A stretch of 64,000 nt of DNA from Gluconobacter frateurii (GCF_002723955.1 NZ_BEWN01000001.1:620001-684000), one strand, 5' to 3'; shown: positions 36,292-46,337, counted from the stretch's first letter. Program-made: numbers and translations. Notes: generated from the letters alone by a model not told the origin.

Positions 36292-38918
36292 GTCCTGTCT
36301 CCTGTGGCGAGGCGTTTAAGATCATATAGCGCGGCAAGTGCTTCCCGAGGAGAGAGATCATCGGGATTCAGAGTCGTGAGGGCATCGAGGGCAGCGGACT
36401 GTGGCGCAGGTGTCTCAATGGCCGGGTCTGGCGTTTCTGCAACAGCCTCGAACAGCGGCAGGGAAGAGCGTGCTTCTGCCTGTTCGCGCTCGAATGTTGC
36501 CAGTAGCCGGGAGGCGCGAGTGACGACGGATTGTGGAATGCCCGCGAGCTTGGCGACATGCAGGCCCCAGCTTTTCCGGGCTGACCCGGGGCGCACCTCA
36601 TGCTGGAAGATGACTTCTCCGCGCCATTCCTTCACGGCCATGGTGTACGGTGCGAGACGGGGAAGAAACTCCGTCAATGCACCGAGTTCATGGAAATGCG
36701 TAGCGAAGATTGTGCGGGAGCCGAGTTGCGTATGCAGCGCTTCGAGCGTGGCCCACGCGATGGAAAGACCATCCAGCGTTGCGGTACCACGCCCGATTTC
36801 ATCGACGACGACGAGGGATTTCGGTCCGGCCTGATTGAGGATGGCTGCGGTCTCGGTCATTTCGACCATGAAGGTCGAGCGGCCACGTGCGAGGTCGTCC
36901 GCGCCGCCGACGCGGGAAAATAGCCGATCTACAACGCCGATTCTGGCGCTTTTTGCGGGAACAGGTAGTCCCGCTTGCGCCATGATGACAGCCAGTGCTG
37001 TCTGGCGGAGGAATGTCGATTTACCAGCCATGTTCGGGCCGGTGAGAAGCATGGCGCGGTGTTCAGGCGGTAGCTTGCAGTCATTGGGAATGAAGCGTGC
37101 GTCTGCACTCCCTGATTCCGCCAGTGCGGCTTCTACAACGGGATGGCGGCAGGCAATCAGTTCAAAATCCGTGCCGTCTGTGACGTCCGGGCGGCACCAT
37201 GAGCCACCTTCGGACAGAAGCGCGCAAGAGCGCAGGACGTCTGTCAATGCTAGAAATTCTGCTACCTCGTCCAGAGCGGGGGTCTGGAGAATATGCGCGC
37301 AGAGCTCGGCAAAAAGACGGCGTTCCAGTGTGGTGGCTTTATCTGCGGCTTCCAGAATGGCGCGGTCCAGAGCGGCCAGTTCTTCCGTCGAAAAACGGGC
37401 GAGGCTTGCTGTTCCCTGACGGAAAGACAATTCAGGCCGGTCCTTCAGCTTCGCACCTGCGGCGGACGGAACTTCGATGACATAGCCGAGCTGGGCGTGA
37501 TGGCGGATCTTCAGATTGCCGATGCCGTATTCTTCTGACAGTCGCCCCTGAAGGGCTGCGACAATCCGTCGGCTCTCGTCCCGGAGTGTGCGGTAGCGAT
37601 CCAGTTCTGAGTTAAATCCGGCGGCAATGAACCCGCCGTCTTCGATACGGGCCGGAAGATCCTCGGCGACGGCGGCTTTCAGGCGATCGAGGAGGGTGTC
37701 TGCCCTGCCATATAATCCGGCTGTCAGCGTACGGATTAGCGTTGGGGTCTGTGCGTCACAGACGGGTTGCAACAAGCCGGTGAGATCGTCTGCGGCGATC
37801 AGCGTGTCCCGAATGGCGGCAAGATCGCGGGGCTGGCCGCGCCCGGCAGACAGGCGCCCAAGCGCGCGGGCTGGATCGGGAGTGCGTTTGAGAATGTCAC
37901 CCAGTGATCCCACGAGGCCCGGCACGGACTGGAGCCATAGCCAGGCATTCTGTCGGTCCGTGATCTGCTGGGCGTTAGTGAGTGGCGAGGACAGCCATTG
38001 TGAAAGCAGGCGTGAGCCGGCTGCTGTGGCCGTGCGGGAAACAACGCCAAAGAGGCTATATTTCGTTTCGCCGTCGCGGGTACGGAGAATGTCGAGGCTG
38101 GCGCGAGTAGCCGGGTCAATGCCCAGAACGCCGCTGACACCTTGTGGAATGGGGCGGGACAGGCGTGGAAGCGCACCGGCCTGACTGCGCTGAACGTAAT
38201 TCAGCGCCATGGCACAGGCGATGGCCTGTTCGTCCGGGAAGTCTCCCAGCGCATCAAGCTGAGCGACGCCATAGGCGCGAGCGATCAGGGTGCGGGCACT
38301 GTCGATGGTCGGTGGGACGGCAACCGGAGCCAGGCGGCTCGCATGGTCAGCAGGAATGAGTTCTGGATCGGACAGGACTTCCGCAGCGTCCAGTCGGGCC
38401 ATGAGTTCCGGCAGTGCGGCTTCTGGAACGGATGTTGTCTCAAACGCGCCAGTCGAAATGTCGATCCAGGCGGCACCGATCATGCTGGACCTGCGACTTC
38501 CGGAGCGGGCAATGGCCATCAGAAGATTGGCGCGTCCGGCTTCCAGCAGTTCGTCTTCGGTCAGTGTGCCGGGAGTGACGACGCGGACGATTGCGCGAGG
38601 CAGCGGGCCTTTCTGGCCCTTCTGCGGAGACTGCGTCTGTTCGGCGACAGCGACGCGGAAACCTCGGCGGATCAGGCGGGACAGATAGGCCGGTGCGGCC
38701 GCGACCGGCACGCCACACATCGGGATCGGTTCGCCATTATGGTTGCCACGGGCTGTTAGCGCGATATCGAGCGCCATGGCGGCCGCCTGGGCGTCACCGA
38801 AGAAAAGCTCGTAAAAATCCCCCATGCGGAAGAACAGCAGGGCATCCGGCTCCTGATGCTTCAGGTCAAACCACTGGGCCATGGATGGCGTGGCATTCGC
38901 AGCAGAAGGCAGGGGCAT
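36288..38918 (-). CDS. mutS: DNA mismatch repair protein MutS
   Basis: Mismatch-recognition ATPase of 876 residues. The N-terminal mismatch-binding motif is in FFRMGDFYELFFGDA (the Phe-x-Glu region), and the C-terminal ATPase has the Walker A GPNMAGKS, then VVDEIGRGTATLDGLSIAWA and ATHFHELGAL. No mutL is present. It is coupled to glnD by a four-base overlap, so mutS and glnD are expected on one transcript. Confidence 0.97.
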   Translation of the reverse strand: MPLPSAANATPSMAQWFDLKHQEPDALLFFRMGDFYELFFGDAQAAAMALDIALTARGNHNGEPIPMCGVPVAAAPAYLSRLIRRGFRVAVAEQTQSPQKGQKGPLPRAIVRVVTPGTLTEDELLEAGRANLLMAIARSGSRRSSMIGAAWIDISTGAFETTSVPEAALPELMARLDAAEVLSDPELIPADHASRLAPVAVPPTIDSARTLIARAYGVAQLDALGDFPDEQAIACAMALNYVQRSQAGALPRLSRPIPQGVSGVLGIDPATRASLDILRTRDGETKYSLFGVVSRTATAAGSRLLSQWLSSPLTNAQQITDRQNAWLWLQSVPGLVGSLGDILKRTPDPARALGRLSAGRGQPRDLAAIRDTLIAADDLTGLLQPVCDAQTPTLIRTLTAGLYGRADTLLDRLKAAVAEDLPARIEDGGFIAAGFNSELDRYRTLRDESRRIVAALQGRLSEEYGIGNLKIRHHAQLGYVIEVPSAAGAKLKDRPELSFRQGTASLARFSTEELAALDRAILEAADKATTLERRLFAELCAHILQTPALDEVAEFLALTDVLRSCALLSEGGSWCRPDVTDGTDFELIACRHPVVEAALAESGSADARFIPNDCKLPPEHRAMLLTGPNMAGKSTFLRQTALAVIMAQAGLPVPAKSARIGVVDRLFSRVGGADDLARGRSTFMVEMTETAAILNQAGPKSLVVVDEIGRGTATLDGLSIAWATLEALHTQLGSRTIFATHFHELGALTEFLPRLAPYTMAVKEWRGEVIFQHEVRPGSARKSWGLHVAKLAGIPQSVVTRASRLLATFEREQAEARSSLPLFEAVAETPDPAIETPAPQSAALDALTTLNPDDLSPREALAALYDLKRLATGDRT

Positions 38919-38978
38919 GAACGTGCCGATGGGTCCAGTCTCCGATGGTGAATGGGGAGGGCGGCAAACTACCCTGTC

Positions 38979-39002
38979 CCTGCCGGTGTGTGAACCGGCA
39001 GG
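38979..39002 (-). terminator. Hairpin between murJ and mutS
   Basis: CCTGCCGGT and ACCGGCAGG form a perfect 9-bp stem with a 6-base loop just after the murJ stop on the minus strand. No U-tract follows, so it could be a factor-assisted terminator or a processing site between murJ and mutS. Confidence 0.5.
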
Positions 39003-39011
39003 ATGGATCTC

Positions 39012-40568
39012 TTATCGTGTCCGGCGTCGGGCGATGCGCGTTTGCAACGCTGCGGCTGCGTCCCGAAGTTTCACGACCTTAAGAGCGTCGAGGGAAATGG
39101 CATAAACTATACCCCCAAAAACGATTAGTGCGCCAAGCATCCCCAGCCGCCACACTCCGTGCCAGTTTGGGAGATCAGGGGCGACGAATTTTTGGGCAGC
39201 AGCCACCCATAGGCCCATCATGAGGGCAGCGCCGACAATACGTGTAACGCGACTTTTCAGGCGAGGATCTGGTTTGAAGACGTCCCGACGACGAAGCAGA
39301 ACAGCCAGAATTGCGACATTGATAATGGCTGCCAGGGTGCTGGCTAGCGGAGGGCCAACGTGCGCGAGCGGCTTGTAGAGCGCCAGATTGAGGGCGAGGT
39401 TCAGGGCGAGTGTGAAGAAGCCGATGCGGACCGGCGTGCTGGTGTCGCCCTCTGCAAAAAAGCCGGGGGAGAAGACCTTGATGAGGACGAAGGCAGGCAG
39501 CCCGAGCGCGTAGGCACGGAGCGACTGAGCGGATTTCATGGCGTCTGGGACCGTGAAATGCCCGTAGCTGAAGAGGCCAGCCATGATGGACGGCGCAAGC
39601 GCGATCAGCCCGACGGTGGCGGGCAGCGTCAGGAGCAGCGCGTAATCAAGGGCCCGGTTCAGGCTGGCGTGAAGGGAAACACGATCCTTGTTGGCGACAT
39701 GACGTGTCAGGAGTGGCAGCAGTGTGGTGCCCGCTGCTGCGCCCAGAACGCCGAGGGGAAGCTGGTTGATACGATCCGCGAAGTAGAGGATCGACGGCGA
39801 ACCGACTGGCAGGCGGGTGGAGATGATGGTGTCCACCATCAGGTTCATCTGGGTTACACCGGACCCTACAAGACCCGGACCCATACGGCGCAGAAGGGCG
39901 CGAATGTCCTGTGAGAAGCTCGGCCGAACCAGATGCGGCGCCATGCCTGCGCGATGAGCGGCCCAGTAGAGCGCGCCAAGCTGGACCACGCCGGAAATCG
40001 TTACACCCCACGCGCTTGTGAAGGCCACGTTGTGCCAGACATACGCACCCAGGAAGATGGCGGCGATGCCGATGATGTTGAAGCTCAGATAGGCCGCTGA
40101 TGCCGCACCGAATTTTCCAAGACCGTTCAGAACGCCAGACACCAGAGCGGCCGCGCAGATCATGACCATGTAGGGGAAGGTGATCTGCGTCAGTGTCAGG
40201 GCGAGCTCGAAACGTTCGCCCTGAAAACCCGGAGCCAGAATCGAAATGATAAGTGGCATGAACAGTTCGCACAGAACTGTCAGGATCACGAGCCATGCAA
40301 TGAGGGCCGAAAGTGCCTGTCCCGCGAAACGCAGAGCCGCAGTATGGCCCTCTGTTTCATATTTCGCTGTGAACATCGGAACAAAGGCGGCGTTGAACGC
40401 CCCTTCGCCGAAGAGGCGCCTGAACATGTTGGGCAGACGCAGGGAGACCAGATAGGCATCCTGTACCGGGCCTGCGCCCAGAAAAGCTGCGAGAAGCTGG
40501 TCACGAATCAGGCCCAGAACACGCGAAAGCATGGTCCAGCTGCCGACAGTCAGGAAATTGCGAAGCAT
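39012..40568 (-). CDS. murJ: Lipid II flippase MurJ
   Basis: Polytopic inner-membrane flippase moving lipid II for peptidoglycan synthesis, 518 residues with about fourteen helices. The N-terminus MLRNFLTVGSWTMLSRVLGL, RDQLLAAFLGAGPVQDAY, and LPNMFRRLFGEGAFNAAFVP are diagnostic of the MviN/MurJ family. It lies upstream of mutS on the same strand, with a hairpin between. Confidence 0.95.
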   Translation of the reverse strand: MLRNFLTVGSWTMLSRVLGLIRDQLLAAFLGAGPVQDAYLVSLRLPNMFRRLFGEGAFNAAFVPMFTAKYETEGHTAALRFAGQALSALIAWLVILTVLCELFMPLIISILAPGFQGERFELALTLTQITFPYMVMICAAALVSGVLNGLGKFGAASAAYLSFNIIGIAAIFLGAYVWHNVAFTSAWGVTISGVVQLGALYWAAHRAGMAPHLVRPSFSQDIRALLRRMGPGLVGSGVTQMNLMVDTIISTRLPVGSPSILYFADRINQLPLGVLGAAAGTTLLPLLTRHVANKDRVSLHASLNRALDYALLLTLPATVGLIALAPSIMAGLFSYGHFTVPDAMKSAQSLRAYALGLPAFVLIKVFSPGFFAEGDTSTPVRIGFFTLALNLALNLALYKPLAHVGPPLASTLAAIINVAILAVLLRRRDVFKPDPRLKSRVTRIVGAALMMGLWVAAAQKFVAPDLPNWHGVWRLGMLGALIVFGGIVYAISLDALKVVKLRDAAAALQTRIARRRTR

Positions 40569-40632
40569 TTCCCGTCTCTAGCCCATCCCGCGAGCAGGTA
40601 ACATATCCTCCAGAGGGCAGGAGGAACGATTT

Positions 40633-40869
40633 TTATCGCAGAACGGTTTCTCGGGCGTACAGCTTTTCAGATGGACGGGTCATGCTCGGGCGAACAGCGG
40701 CCAGACCGATGCAGAGCAGGACAATTTCCAGCGTCAGCATCACACTGGCCCAGAAGATGCCGGGAAGGCCTAGAAAGCTTGAAACGTGATGGGCGACAGA
40801 CGGTGTGAGCGCGCCGAGAGCGGCGACGACCAGCAGCGGCAGAATAGGGCGGAGAACAGACACCGTCAT
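40633..40869 (-). CDS. Small two-helix membrane protein, unknown function
   Basis: 78 residues with two hydrophobic helices (about 7-30 and 37-60) and a basic tail. AGGAGG lies six bases before the ATG, a very strong ribosome site. No family recognised. It sits upstream of murJ on the same strand and diverges from the DUF4112 gene. Confidence 0.65.
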   Translation of the reverse strand: MTVSVLRPILPLLVVAALGALTPSVAHHVSSFLGLPGIFWASVMLTLEIVLLCIGLAAVRPSMTRPSEKLYARETVLR

Positions 40870-40974
40870 GACAAGCCTCCTGTCATATTGCTGTCATGAA
40901 GCTCGCGTTTTTTGGTGCGCAGCGTCAAGGAAAAAGACGCAACTTCCGATCCCGTTGCTGTGTTGTTTTGTATC

Positions 40975-41430
40975 ATGATCAAAACTTCGTTCACCTCGTC
41001 TCCCTCCAGCACTGAAGAACTCATGCAAAGGCTGGAGAAGCTTCGGCGGCTGGCCTGGATTCTGAATGCTGCCGTGCGCATTCCCGGTTTGCGCCTGCGA
41101 GCCGGCGTCGACACGATTCTGGGCCTTATTCCGGGAGGAGGGCTCGCTCTCGGGACGCTTCTTTCGCTTTACATCGTATGGGAAGGCCATCGGATGGGCG
41201 TTGGACCGCGGACTGTCCGCAAGATGATGCTGAATGTCGGAATCGAAGCGATTGTTGGTGTGGTGCCATTCCTGGGAGATGTGTTTGACACCGTCTTCAA
41301 AGCTGACCTTCGGAATGTCGCCTTGATAGAGCAGGCGCTTATGCAAACGACATCCCGCGATACTGAAGACTCAGTGATCGAGAAGAACCCGGCGGATGGA
41401 CTCTTCTACCCGTCCCGAGGTGGGTTTTGA
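40975..41430 (+). CDS. DUF4112 family membrane protein
   Basis: 151 residues from ATG 40975. The segment LRLRAGVDTILGLIPGGGLALG followed by a helix (LLSLYIVWEGHRMG), and the second hydrophobic region VGIEAIVGVVPFLGDVFDTVFKA in outline, are characteristic of DUF4112. Function unknown. The last 60 bases overlap the converging glutathione peroxidase gene. An upstream extension to 40912 does not look conserved. Confidence 0.82.
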   Translation: MIKTSFTSSPSSTEELMQRLEKLRRLAWILNAAVRIPGLRLRAGVDTILGLIPGGGLALGTLLSLYIVWEGHRMGVGPRTVRKMMLNVGIEAIVGVVPFLGDVFDTVFKADLRNVALIEQALMQTTSRDTEDSVIEKNPADGLFYPSRGGF

Positions 41431-41865
41431 CAGTGGGGTAAACCAGCGATTCAGTTTGCCATTACGCCCGATCAGATATTTGTAGAAATTCCAGCGCGGA
41501 CGCGAAAGGAAGCCTCCTTCCTGGCGAAGCCACTGGAAAATTGGTGTCGCGTCCGGCCCTTTGACATGCGCCTTTGCGGTCATTGGAAATGTCACGCCGT
41601 AATTCCGATAGCAGAATGTTTTAATGTCTTCTGCTGATCCCGGCTCCTGTTCACCAAAATCGTTTGAAGGCACCCCGAGGACAACAAGGCCATCCGGATA
41701 GTCTCTGCCGTAGCGGGACCATAGATGTTGCAGATCCTCGTATTGAGGCGTGAACCCGCATTTGGATGCAGTGTTTACGATGAGCAGAGGACGGCCGCGA
41801 TAGGTCGAGAGGTCGATGGTTTCACCTGACAGGCCAGGCAGGTGAAAATCATAGGCACAGGACAT
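41371..41865 (-). CDS. Glutathione peroxidase (Cys type)
   Basis: 164-residue thiol peroxidase. The active-site cysteine is in NTASKCGFTPQY, followed by VPSNDFGEQEPGS, where Asp replaces the usual Gln of the NQF motif, and by the WNF motif in RWNFYKYLIG. An AGGGAGA ribosome site precedes ATG 41865, so the long upstream extension of the frame is not used. It likely reduces peroxides using glutathione or thioredoxin. It diverges from nupC and overlaps the end of the DUF4112 gene. Confidence 0.93.
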   Translation of the reverse strand: MSCAYDFHLPGLSGETIDLSTYRGRPLLIVNTASKCGFTPQYEDLQHLWSRYGRDYPDGLVVLGVPSNDFGEQEPGSAEDIKTFCYRNYGVTFPMTAKAHVKGPDATPIFQWLRQEGGFLSRPRWNFYKYLIGRNGKLNRWFTPLSKPTSGRVEESIRRVLLDH

Positions 41866-41994
41866 GGGTTTCTCCCTCTCGTTTCGGATGAGTGTAATGG
41901 CATAACGCCCCGGAAGCGAGAGGAGGGCTGGACACGGCGCTGTCATGCAGACAGGTTGTGGAACCGTTCTGTCTCTGAAAGGGAGCTTCTGTTC

Positions 41995-43200
41995 GTGATC
42001 CTGCGCGTCCTGATCGGCATGGCCGGTCTTCTCTGTCTTGGCGCGCTTTTTTCCACGAACCGCAGGGCCATTGACTGGAAGCTGGTTGCGCGCGCGCTTG
42101 CCCTTCAGGTGGCTATTGCTGCTATCATTCTCTGGGTGCCCATAGGTGCTCATGCCCTGCATCTGGTGTCGGATGGCGTCACAAAAATCCTTTCTTATGG
42201 GGATCAGGGGAGCGCATTCCTGTTCGGCGGTCTGGTCGGACCGAAGATGGATACGGTCTTTGGGGACGGGGGCTTTATTTTTGCCCTGAAGGTCCTGCCA
42301 GAGATCGTTTATGTGGCAGCTTTACTAGGCTTGTTGCAGCACTGGGGCGTGCTTCAGTTCCTGTCCCGCATCATTGGCGGCGGCCTCGCAAAAATTCTGG
42401 GGACCACGCAGCTTGAATCGTTCTCAGCTGTTCTGACGATCTTCCTTGGGCAAAGCGAAATGCCCATAGCGCTCCAGAGCTGTCTCGCAGGGCTGTCGAT
42501 GGGCGAACTGGCTACAGTCCTGTGCAGCGGGACGTCTTCTATCGCCGGGTCCGTTCTTGCAGGATATGCCTCTCTTGGCGTGCCGATGGAGAACCTTCTG
42601 GCCGCGTCTGCCATGGCCATTCCGGGTGGTCTGCTGTTTTCCCGGGTGCTGTTTTCCGGTCCGCGTCATGCCAGTACGGAAATTGCCGGAGCCGATCATG
42701 GGCATCACAGCGTGTTCGAAGCCTTGGCCGAAGGCGCGATGAATGGTGCAAAAATTGCTGTGGCAGTGGGAGCCGTACTGATCGCTTTTGTCGGTGTTAT
42801 TGCCCTGACCAACGGTCTTCTGGCGATGATCGGTCTTTCTCTGGCGCAGATCCTTGGGATCGTGTTTGCGCCCTTCGCGTGGCTGATGGGCGTTCCGTGG
42901 TCCGAATGTGTGGCTGCGGGCGGCCTACTAGGTCAGAAGATCGCGTTCAATGAGTTCGTGGCTTATGTGAACCTGTCACCGATGATCCACGCGCATGCGC
43001 TGTCTCACAGAACCATTACAATTCTGTCTTTTGCGCTGTGCGGGTTTGCCAATATTTCCACGATTGGAATTTTGATCGGCGCGTTCGGGAGCGCGGAACC
43101 GCGTCGGCGCACGGATGTGGCGAAGCTGGCTGTCCGGGCGGTTGTGGCTGGAACGCTTTCCAATGCCATGAGCGCTGTTATCGCTGGACTGTTTGTGTGA
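41995..43200 (+). CDS. nupC: NupC-type nucleoside:H+ symporter (concentrative nucleoside transporter)
   Basis: Inner-membrane nucleoside uptake protein of 401 residues, the same size as E. coli NupC. It shows GGLVGPKMDTVFGDGGFIFALKVLP-type pore sequence, the LGQSEMPI motif, SGTSSIAGSVLAGYASLG and QKIAFNEFVAYVNL. The GTG start is supported by AGGGAG about ten bases upstream; a longer frame from 41842 contains non-conserved sequence. Confidence 0.93.
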   Translation: MILRVLIGMAGLLCLGALFSTNRRAIDWKLVARALALQVAIAAIILWVPIGAHALHLVSDGVTKILSYGDQGSAFLFGGLVGPKMDTVFGDGGFIFALKVLPEIVYVAALLGLLQHWGVLQFLSRIIGGGLAKILGTTQLESFSAVLTIFLGQSEMPIALQSCLAGLSMGELATVLCSGTSSIAGSVLAGYASLGVPMENLLAASAMAIPGGLLFSRVLFSGPRHASTEIAGADHGHHSVFEALAEGAMNGAKIAVAVGAVLIAFVGVIALTNGLLAMIGLSLAQILGIVFAPFAWLMGVPWSECVAAGGLLGQKIAFNEFVAYVNLSPMIHAHALSHRTITILSFALCGFANISTIGILIGAFGSAEPRRRTDVAKLAVRAVVAGTLSNAMSAVIAGLFV

Positions 43201-43228
43201 TCCAGCTTTTTACGGGTGTTCAGAGGAC

Positions 43229-43420
43229 TTAGGGCTCTTTCGACTTTTTCCAGAAAAAGAACGTTATCCATAGAGAAGGTGCACCGATAGCGACGCATTC
43301 CCAGAAAAGGGAATTGCCGAACAAATTTTCTTTTGTCGCGACGAAGTCCAGCACGCTGATGCTTATTCCAAGCAGAAAGAAAACGAGTGTCGTCAGGCAA
43401 GCGTGCCATGAGGCTTTCAT
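43229..43420 (-). CDS. Small two-helix membrane protein downstream of gpsA
   Basis: 63 residues with two hydrophobic helices (about 6-25 and 39-57) and a basic C-terminus KKSKEP. AGGG lies six bases before the ATG. Not recognised. It follows gpsA by 27 bases on the same strand and may be the last gene of the tsaD-rlmJ-gpsA unit. Confidence 0.6.
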   Translation of the reverse strand: MKASWHACLTTLVFFLLGISISVLDFVATKENLFGNSLFWECVAIGAPSLWITFFFWKKSKEP

Positions 43421-43447
43421 GTTTATCCCTGAACCTGAAAGAGATTT

Positions 43448-44425
43448 CTATTCCACCGTTGGCGGACGATCCAGCAGCAGGGATCGTGCTTCATCAATCG
43501 TCAGCTTCTCTGACAGTAGATGCGTCACGGTTTCGATGATGGGCACCTGAACGTTCAGGCTTTGCGCCAAATCCACGAGTGCCGGAGCTGTCAGAACGCC
43601 TTCGGCCACGGTCGTGCGGGAGGCGAGAATGTCCGCCAGAGAGCGGCCTTCACCAAGTTCGACGCCAAGGCTGTAGTTTCGTGACCCACGGCCGGTGCAG
43701 GTCAGGATCAGATCGCCAACGCCCGAGAGACCAGCCAGGGTGGATGCCCGACCGCCAAGCGCTTCGGCCAGACGGGCGATTTCCGCGACAGCCCGTGTGA
43801 TGAGGGCTGCGCGACCATTCTCGCCGAGGCCTGCCCCCATGACGATGCCCGCCCCTATCGCCACAACGTTCTTTGCAGCTCCGGCAAGCTGGACGGCGGC
43901 GGTGTCCTGACTGGCATAGAGGCGGAAGGAAGAGGAATTGAGCTGGCTGGCCAGATGTTGGGCGAGCGACAGATCCGCACTGGCGAGCGTTGCGGCAGCG
44001 GGCAGGCCTTGGGCGACCTCTATGGCGAAATTTGGACCTGACAGCACGGCTATGGGCCGACCCGGCATTGTTTCGGCGAGCACATCGAGGGGGAGAAGGG
44101 ATGTGCCTTGTTCCAGCCCTTTGCAGCAGGTGATGACGGGTATTCCCGGCGCTAAAGACTGTTCCAGTGCGGCAGAGACCTGCCGTGCCGTCTGAACCGG
44201 AACGACCAGAAGGACCATATCTGCCTGCGTCGGGAATTCTCCCGTGACGTGCACGGTATCGGGCAGGCGGATGCCGGGCAGGCGGGGAAGTTCCCTGACC
44301 TCTGGTGCAACTGGCGAGCGCATCCAGAGCGTGACATTGGCACCCGTGCGTGCCGCAGCACATGCGAGCGCCGTTCCCCAGGCGCCTGCTCCAATGACGG
44401 CGATATGGTGGCTTGTCATGCTCAT
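43448..44425 (-). CDS. gpsA: NAD(P)-dependent glycerol-3-phosphate dehydrogenase
   Basis: Makes sn-glycerol 3-phosphate for phospholipids, 325 residues. The Rossmann motif is GAGAWGTALA at the N-terminus, VLSGPNFAIEVAQGLP is the conserved substrate region, and the catalytic lysine is in LAGAAKNVVAIGAG. The start overlaps the rlmJ stop by ATGA. Confidence 0.96.
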   Translation of the reverse strand: MSMTSHHIAVIGAGAWGTALACAAARTGANVTLWMRSPVAPEVRELPRLPGIRLPDTVHVTGEFPTQADMVLLVVPVQTARQVSAALEQSLAPGIPVITCCKGLEQGTSLLPLDVLAETMPGRPIAVLSGPNFAIEVAQGLPAAATLASADLSLAQHLASQLNSSSFRLYASQDTAAVQLAGAAKNVVAIGAGIVMGAGLGENGRAALITRAVAEIARLAEALGGRASTLAGLSGVGDLILTCTGRGSRNYSLGVELGEGRSLADILASRTTVAEGVLTAPALVDLAQSLNVQVPIIETVTHLLSEKLTIDEARSLLLDRPPTVE

Positions 44426-45246
44426 TCTTCGGCCAGTCGTTCGATATGCACCTGCATGTCGTCCCGGTCCTCTGTGGCCAATTCGGTTTTCATAGCGTCC
44501 AGAATGGCGCGAGCCTCGTCCTCAAAACCATATGGAGCGTTCACGATCAGCATTCCACATCCATTCAGGCGGGATGGGTCGAGGGCAGGGCGCAACAGGA
44601 ATTCACAGGCGATGATGTCCCGAATGCCGGCATCTGTCAGGGCGTTGTAGAAGGCTCGGACGGGAGTGCGATGCTTGATCGGGTACCAGACAGCCACGAT
44701 CCCGGCCCGGAAGCGATTGCGGATGAGCGAAACAGCCTGCGCGCATTGCTGGAAATCATCCAGTTTTTCGAACGGTGGGTCGATCAGAACCAGGCCACGC
44801 TTCAGGTGCTTGGGTGGCAAAAGCGCACGCAGGGCTTCGTAGCCATCGCGATGATGGATGGAGACCTGTGGGTCATCCCGGAACAGGCGGCGTAGGGGAC
44901 GAACGTCTTCCGGGTGCAGTTCGCAGGCGATAAGTTCATCCTGCGGGCGAAGGACATGGCGTGTGAAGGCTGGGGAGCCGGGATAGAGCCCGAGATCCCG
45001 AACCGCGGCCAGATAGTCCTGAAGCGCAGGGTCTTCCGACTCTTCCAGAAGGCCGATGCCCGTTTTCCACTCGCCGGTTTTCTGAGCTTCTTCGGAGGAC
45101 AGGTCGTATTGTCCGCAGCCGGCATGGGTGTCCAGAACGCAGAACCCTGCCGGTTTGCGGGCAAGGGCTTTCAGAAGGACCAGAAGGATTGCGTGTTTGA
45201 CGCAGTCCGCGAAGTTTCCCGCGTGGTAGGCGTGGCGGTAATTCAA
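44422..45246 (-). CDS. rlmJ: 23S rRNA (adenine-2030-N6)-methyltransferase
   Basis: 274-residue RlmJ family enzyme. The N-terminal MNYRHAYHAGNFADCVKH is diagnostic, DTHAGCGQYDL carries the AdoMet loop, and the catalytic motif is LIDPPFE. It lies 23 bases after tsaD and is coupled to gpsA. Confidence 0.95.
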   Translation of the reverse strand: MNYRHAYHAGNFADCVKHAILLVLLKALARKPAGFCVLDTHAGCGQYDLSSEEAQKTGEWKTGIGLLEESEDPALQDYLAAVRDLGLYPGSPAFTRHVLRPQDELIACELHPEDVRPLRRLFRDDPQVSIHHRDGYEALRALLPPKHLKRGLVLIDPPFEKLDDFQQCAQAVSLIRNRFRAGIVAVWYPIKHRTPVRAFYNALTDAGIRDIIACEFLLRPALDPSRLNGCGMLIVNAPYGFEDEARAILDAMKTELATEDRDDMQVHIERLAEE

Positions 45247-45269
45247 GGGTTCTGTATTCCGGCTTGGGG

Positions 45270-46337
45270 TCAGGACAATACGGTGGCGGGGGGCTGGCGT
45301 TCCGAAAGAGGCCAGCGGGGACGTGCGGCGACATCGATTTCGTGGGGCTGTTCGCCTGCATGCAGACGTTCCAGTGCGGCCCAGCCGATCATGACGGCAT
45401 TATCCGTGCAGAGGCGTAGGGGCGGCGCGATGAAAGGAATGCCGTGACGTGCGGCAACGGTTTCGAGGGCGCTGCGTAACGTGCGGTTTGCGGCGACACC
45501 ACCAGCTACGACAAGGGCCGTGGAATGCGGAGCCATGGCGAGCGCGTGCTCCGCACGATCTGCCATGACGTCGGCAACGGCGCGCTGGAAGGATGCAGCA
45601 ACATCAGCGGCGAACTGGCGGGGGAGGGCACCAGAGCCCTGCGGCTCGATGAGGCGGCTGACTGCTGTTTTCAGGCCGGAGAACGAGAAGTCGCATCCCT
45701 CGCGTCCCTTGAGCGGACGGGGCAGGGCGAAGGCATCATCTCGGCCTTCTGCTGCGAGTTTTTCGAGAGCCGGGCCACCGGGCCAGCCAAGGCCCAGCAT
45801 CTTGGCAACTTTGTCGAAAGCCTCCCCGGCGGCATCGTCAATGGTGCCCCCAAGGCGGATATAGTGCCCGGTTTTCTCAACGGAGATACACTGGCAATGG
45901 CCGCCAGAGACCAGCATCGTCAGAAATGGAAACTGGAGTTTGGCGTCAAGTGAGGGCAGGCGTGCCGTCAGGACATGACCCTCGATGTGATTGACAGCGA
46001 TGAATGGCCGCCCGAGGGCAAGAGCCAGCCCTTTTGCATAGGAACTGCCGACAATCAGCCCACCGATCAGGCCGGGACCTGTCGTTCCTGCAAAGGTATC
46101 AATGTCAGCCAGCGTTAGGGATGCCTTGGAGAGAACGGACTGGACCAGTGCGGGCAGAGCATCCAGATGCGCACGGGCTGCAATTTCGGGAACGACGCCT
46201 CCCAGAATGGCATGATCGTTCTGGGACAACACGCCTTCGGCCAGAATGGTGCCGTCATGGGCGAGAATGGCGCAGGCTGTGTCATCACAGGACGTTTCGA
46301 TCGCCAGAAGCGGGCGCAATGCAGCAGGGTCGGACAT
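45270..46337 (-). CDS. tsaD: tRNA N6-adenosine threonylcarbamoyltransferase
   Basis: Adds threonylcarbamoyl to A37 of ANN-decoding tRNAs, with TsaB and TsaE. The 355-residue protein has the ASKHA ATP-binding ETSCDDTACAIL, the metal-binding HxxxH in AVNHIEGH, and GGVAANRTLR near the C-terminus. ATG 46337 is chosen; ATG 46346 is close by. It diverges from hemC across 67 bases, a gene order common in alphaproteobacteria. Confidence 0.96.
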   Translation of the reverse strand: MSDPAALRPLLAIETSCDDTACAILAHDGTILAEGVLSQNDHAILGGVVPEIAARAHLDALPALVQSVLSKASLTLADIDTFAGTTGPGLIGGLIVGSSYAKGLALALGRPFIAVNHIEGHVLTARLPSLDAKLQFPFLTMLVSGGHCQCISVEKTGHYIRLGGTIDDAAGEAFDKVAKMLGLGWPGGPALEKLAAEGRDDAFALPRPLKGREGCDFSFSGLKTAVSRLIEPQGSGALPRQFAADVAASFQRAVADVMADRAEHALAMAPHSTALVVAGGVAANRTLRSALETVAARHGIPFIAPPLRLCTDNAVMIGWAALERLHAGEQPHEIDVAARPRWPLSERQPPATVLS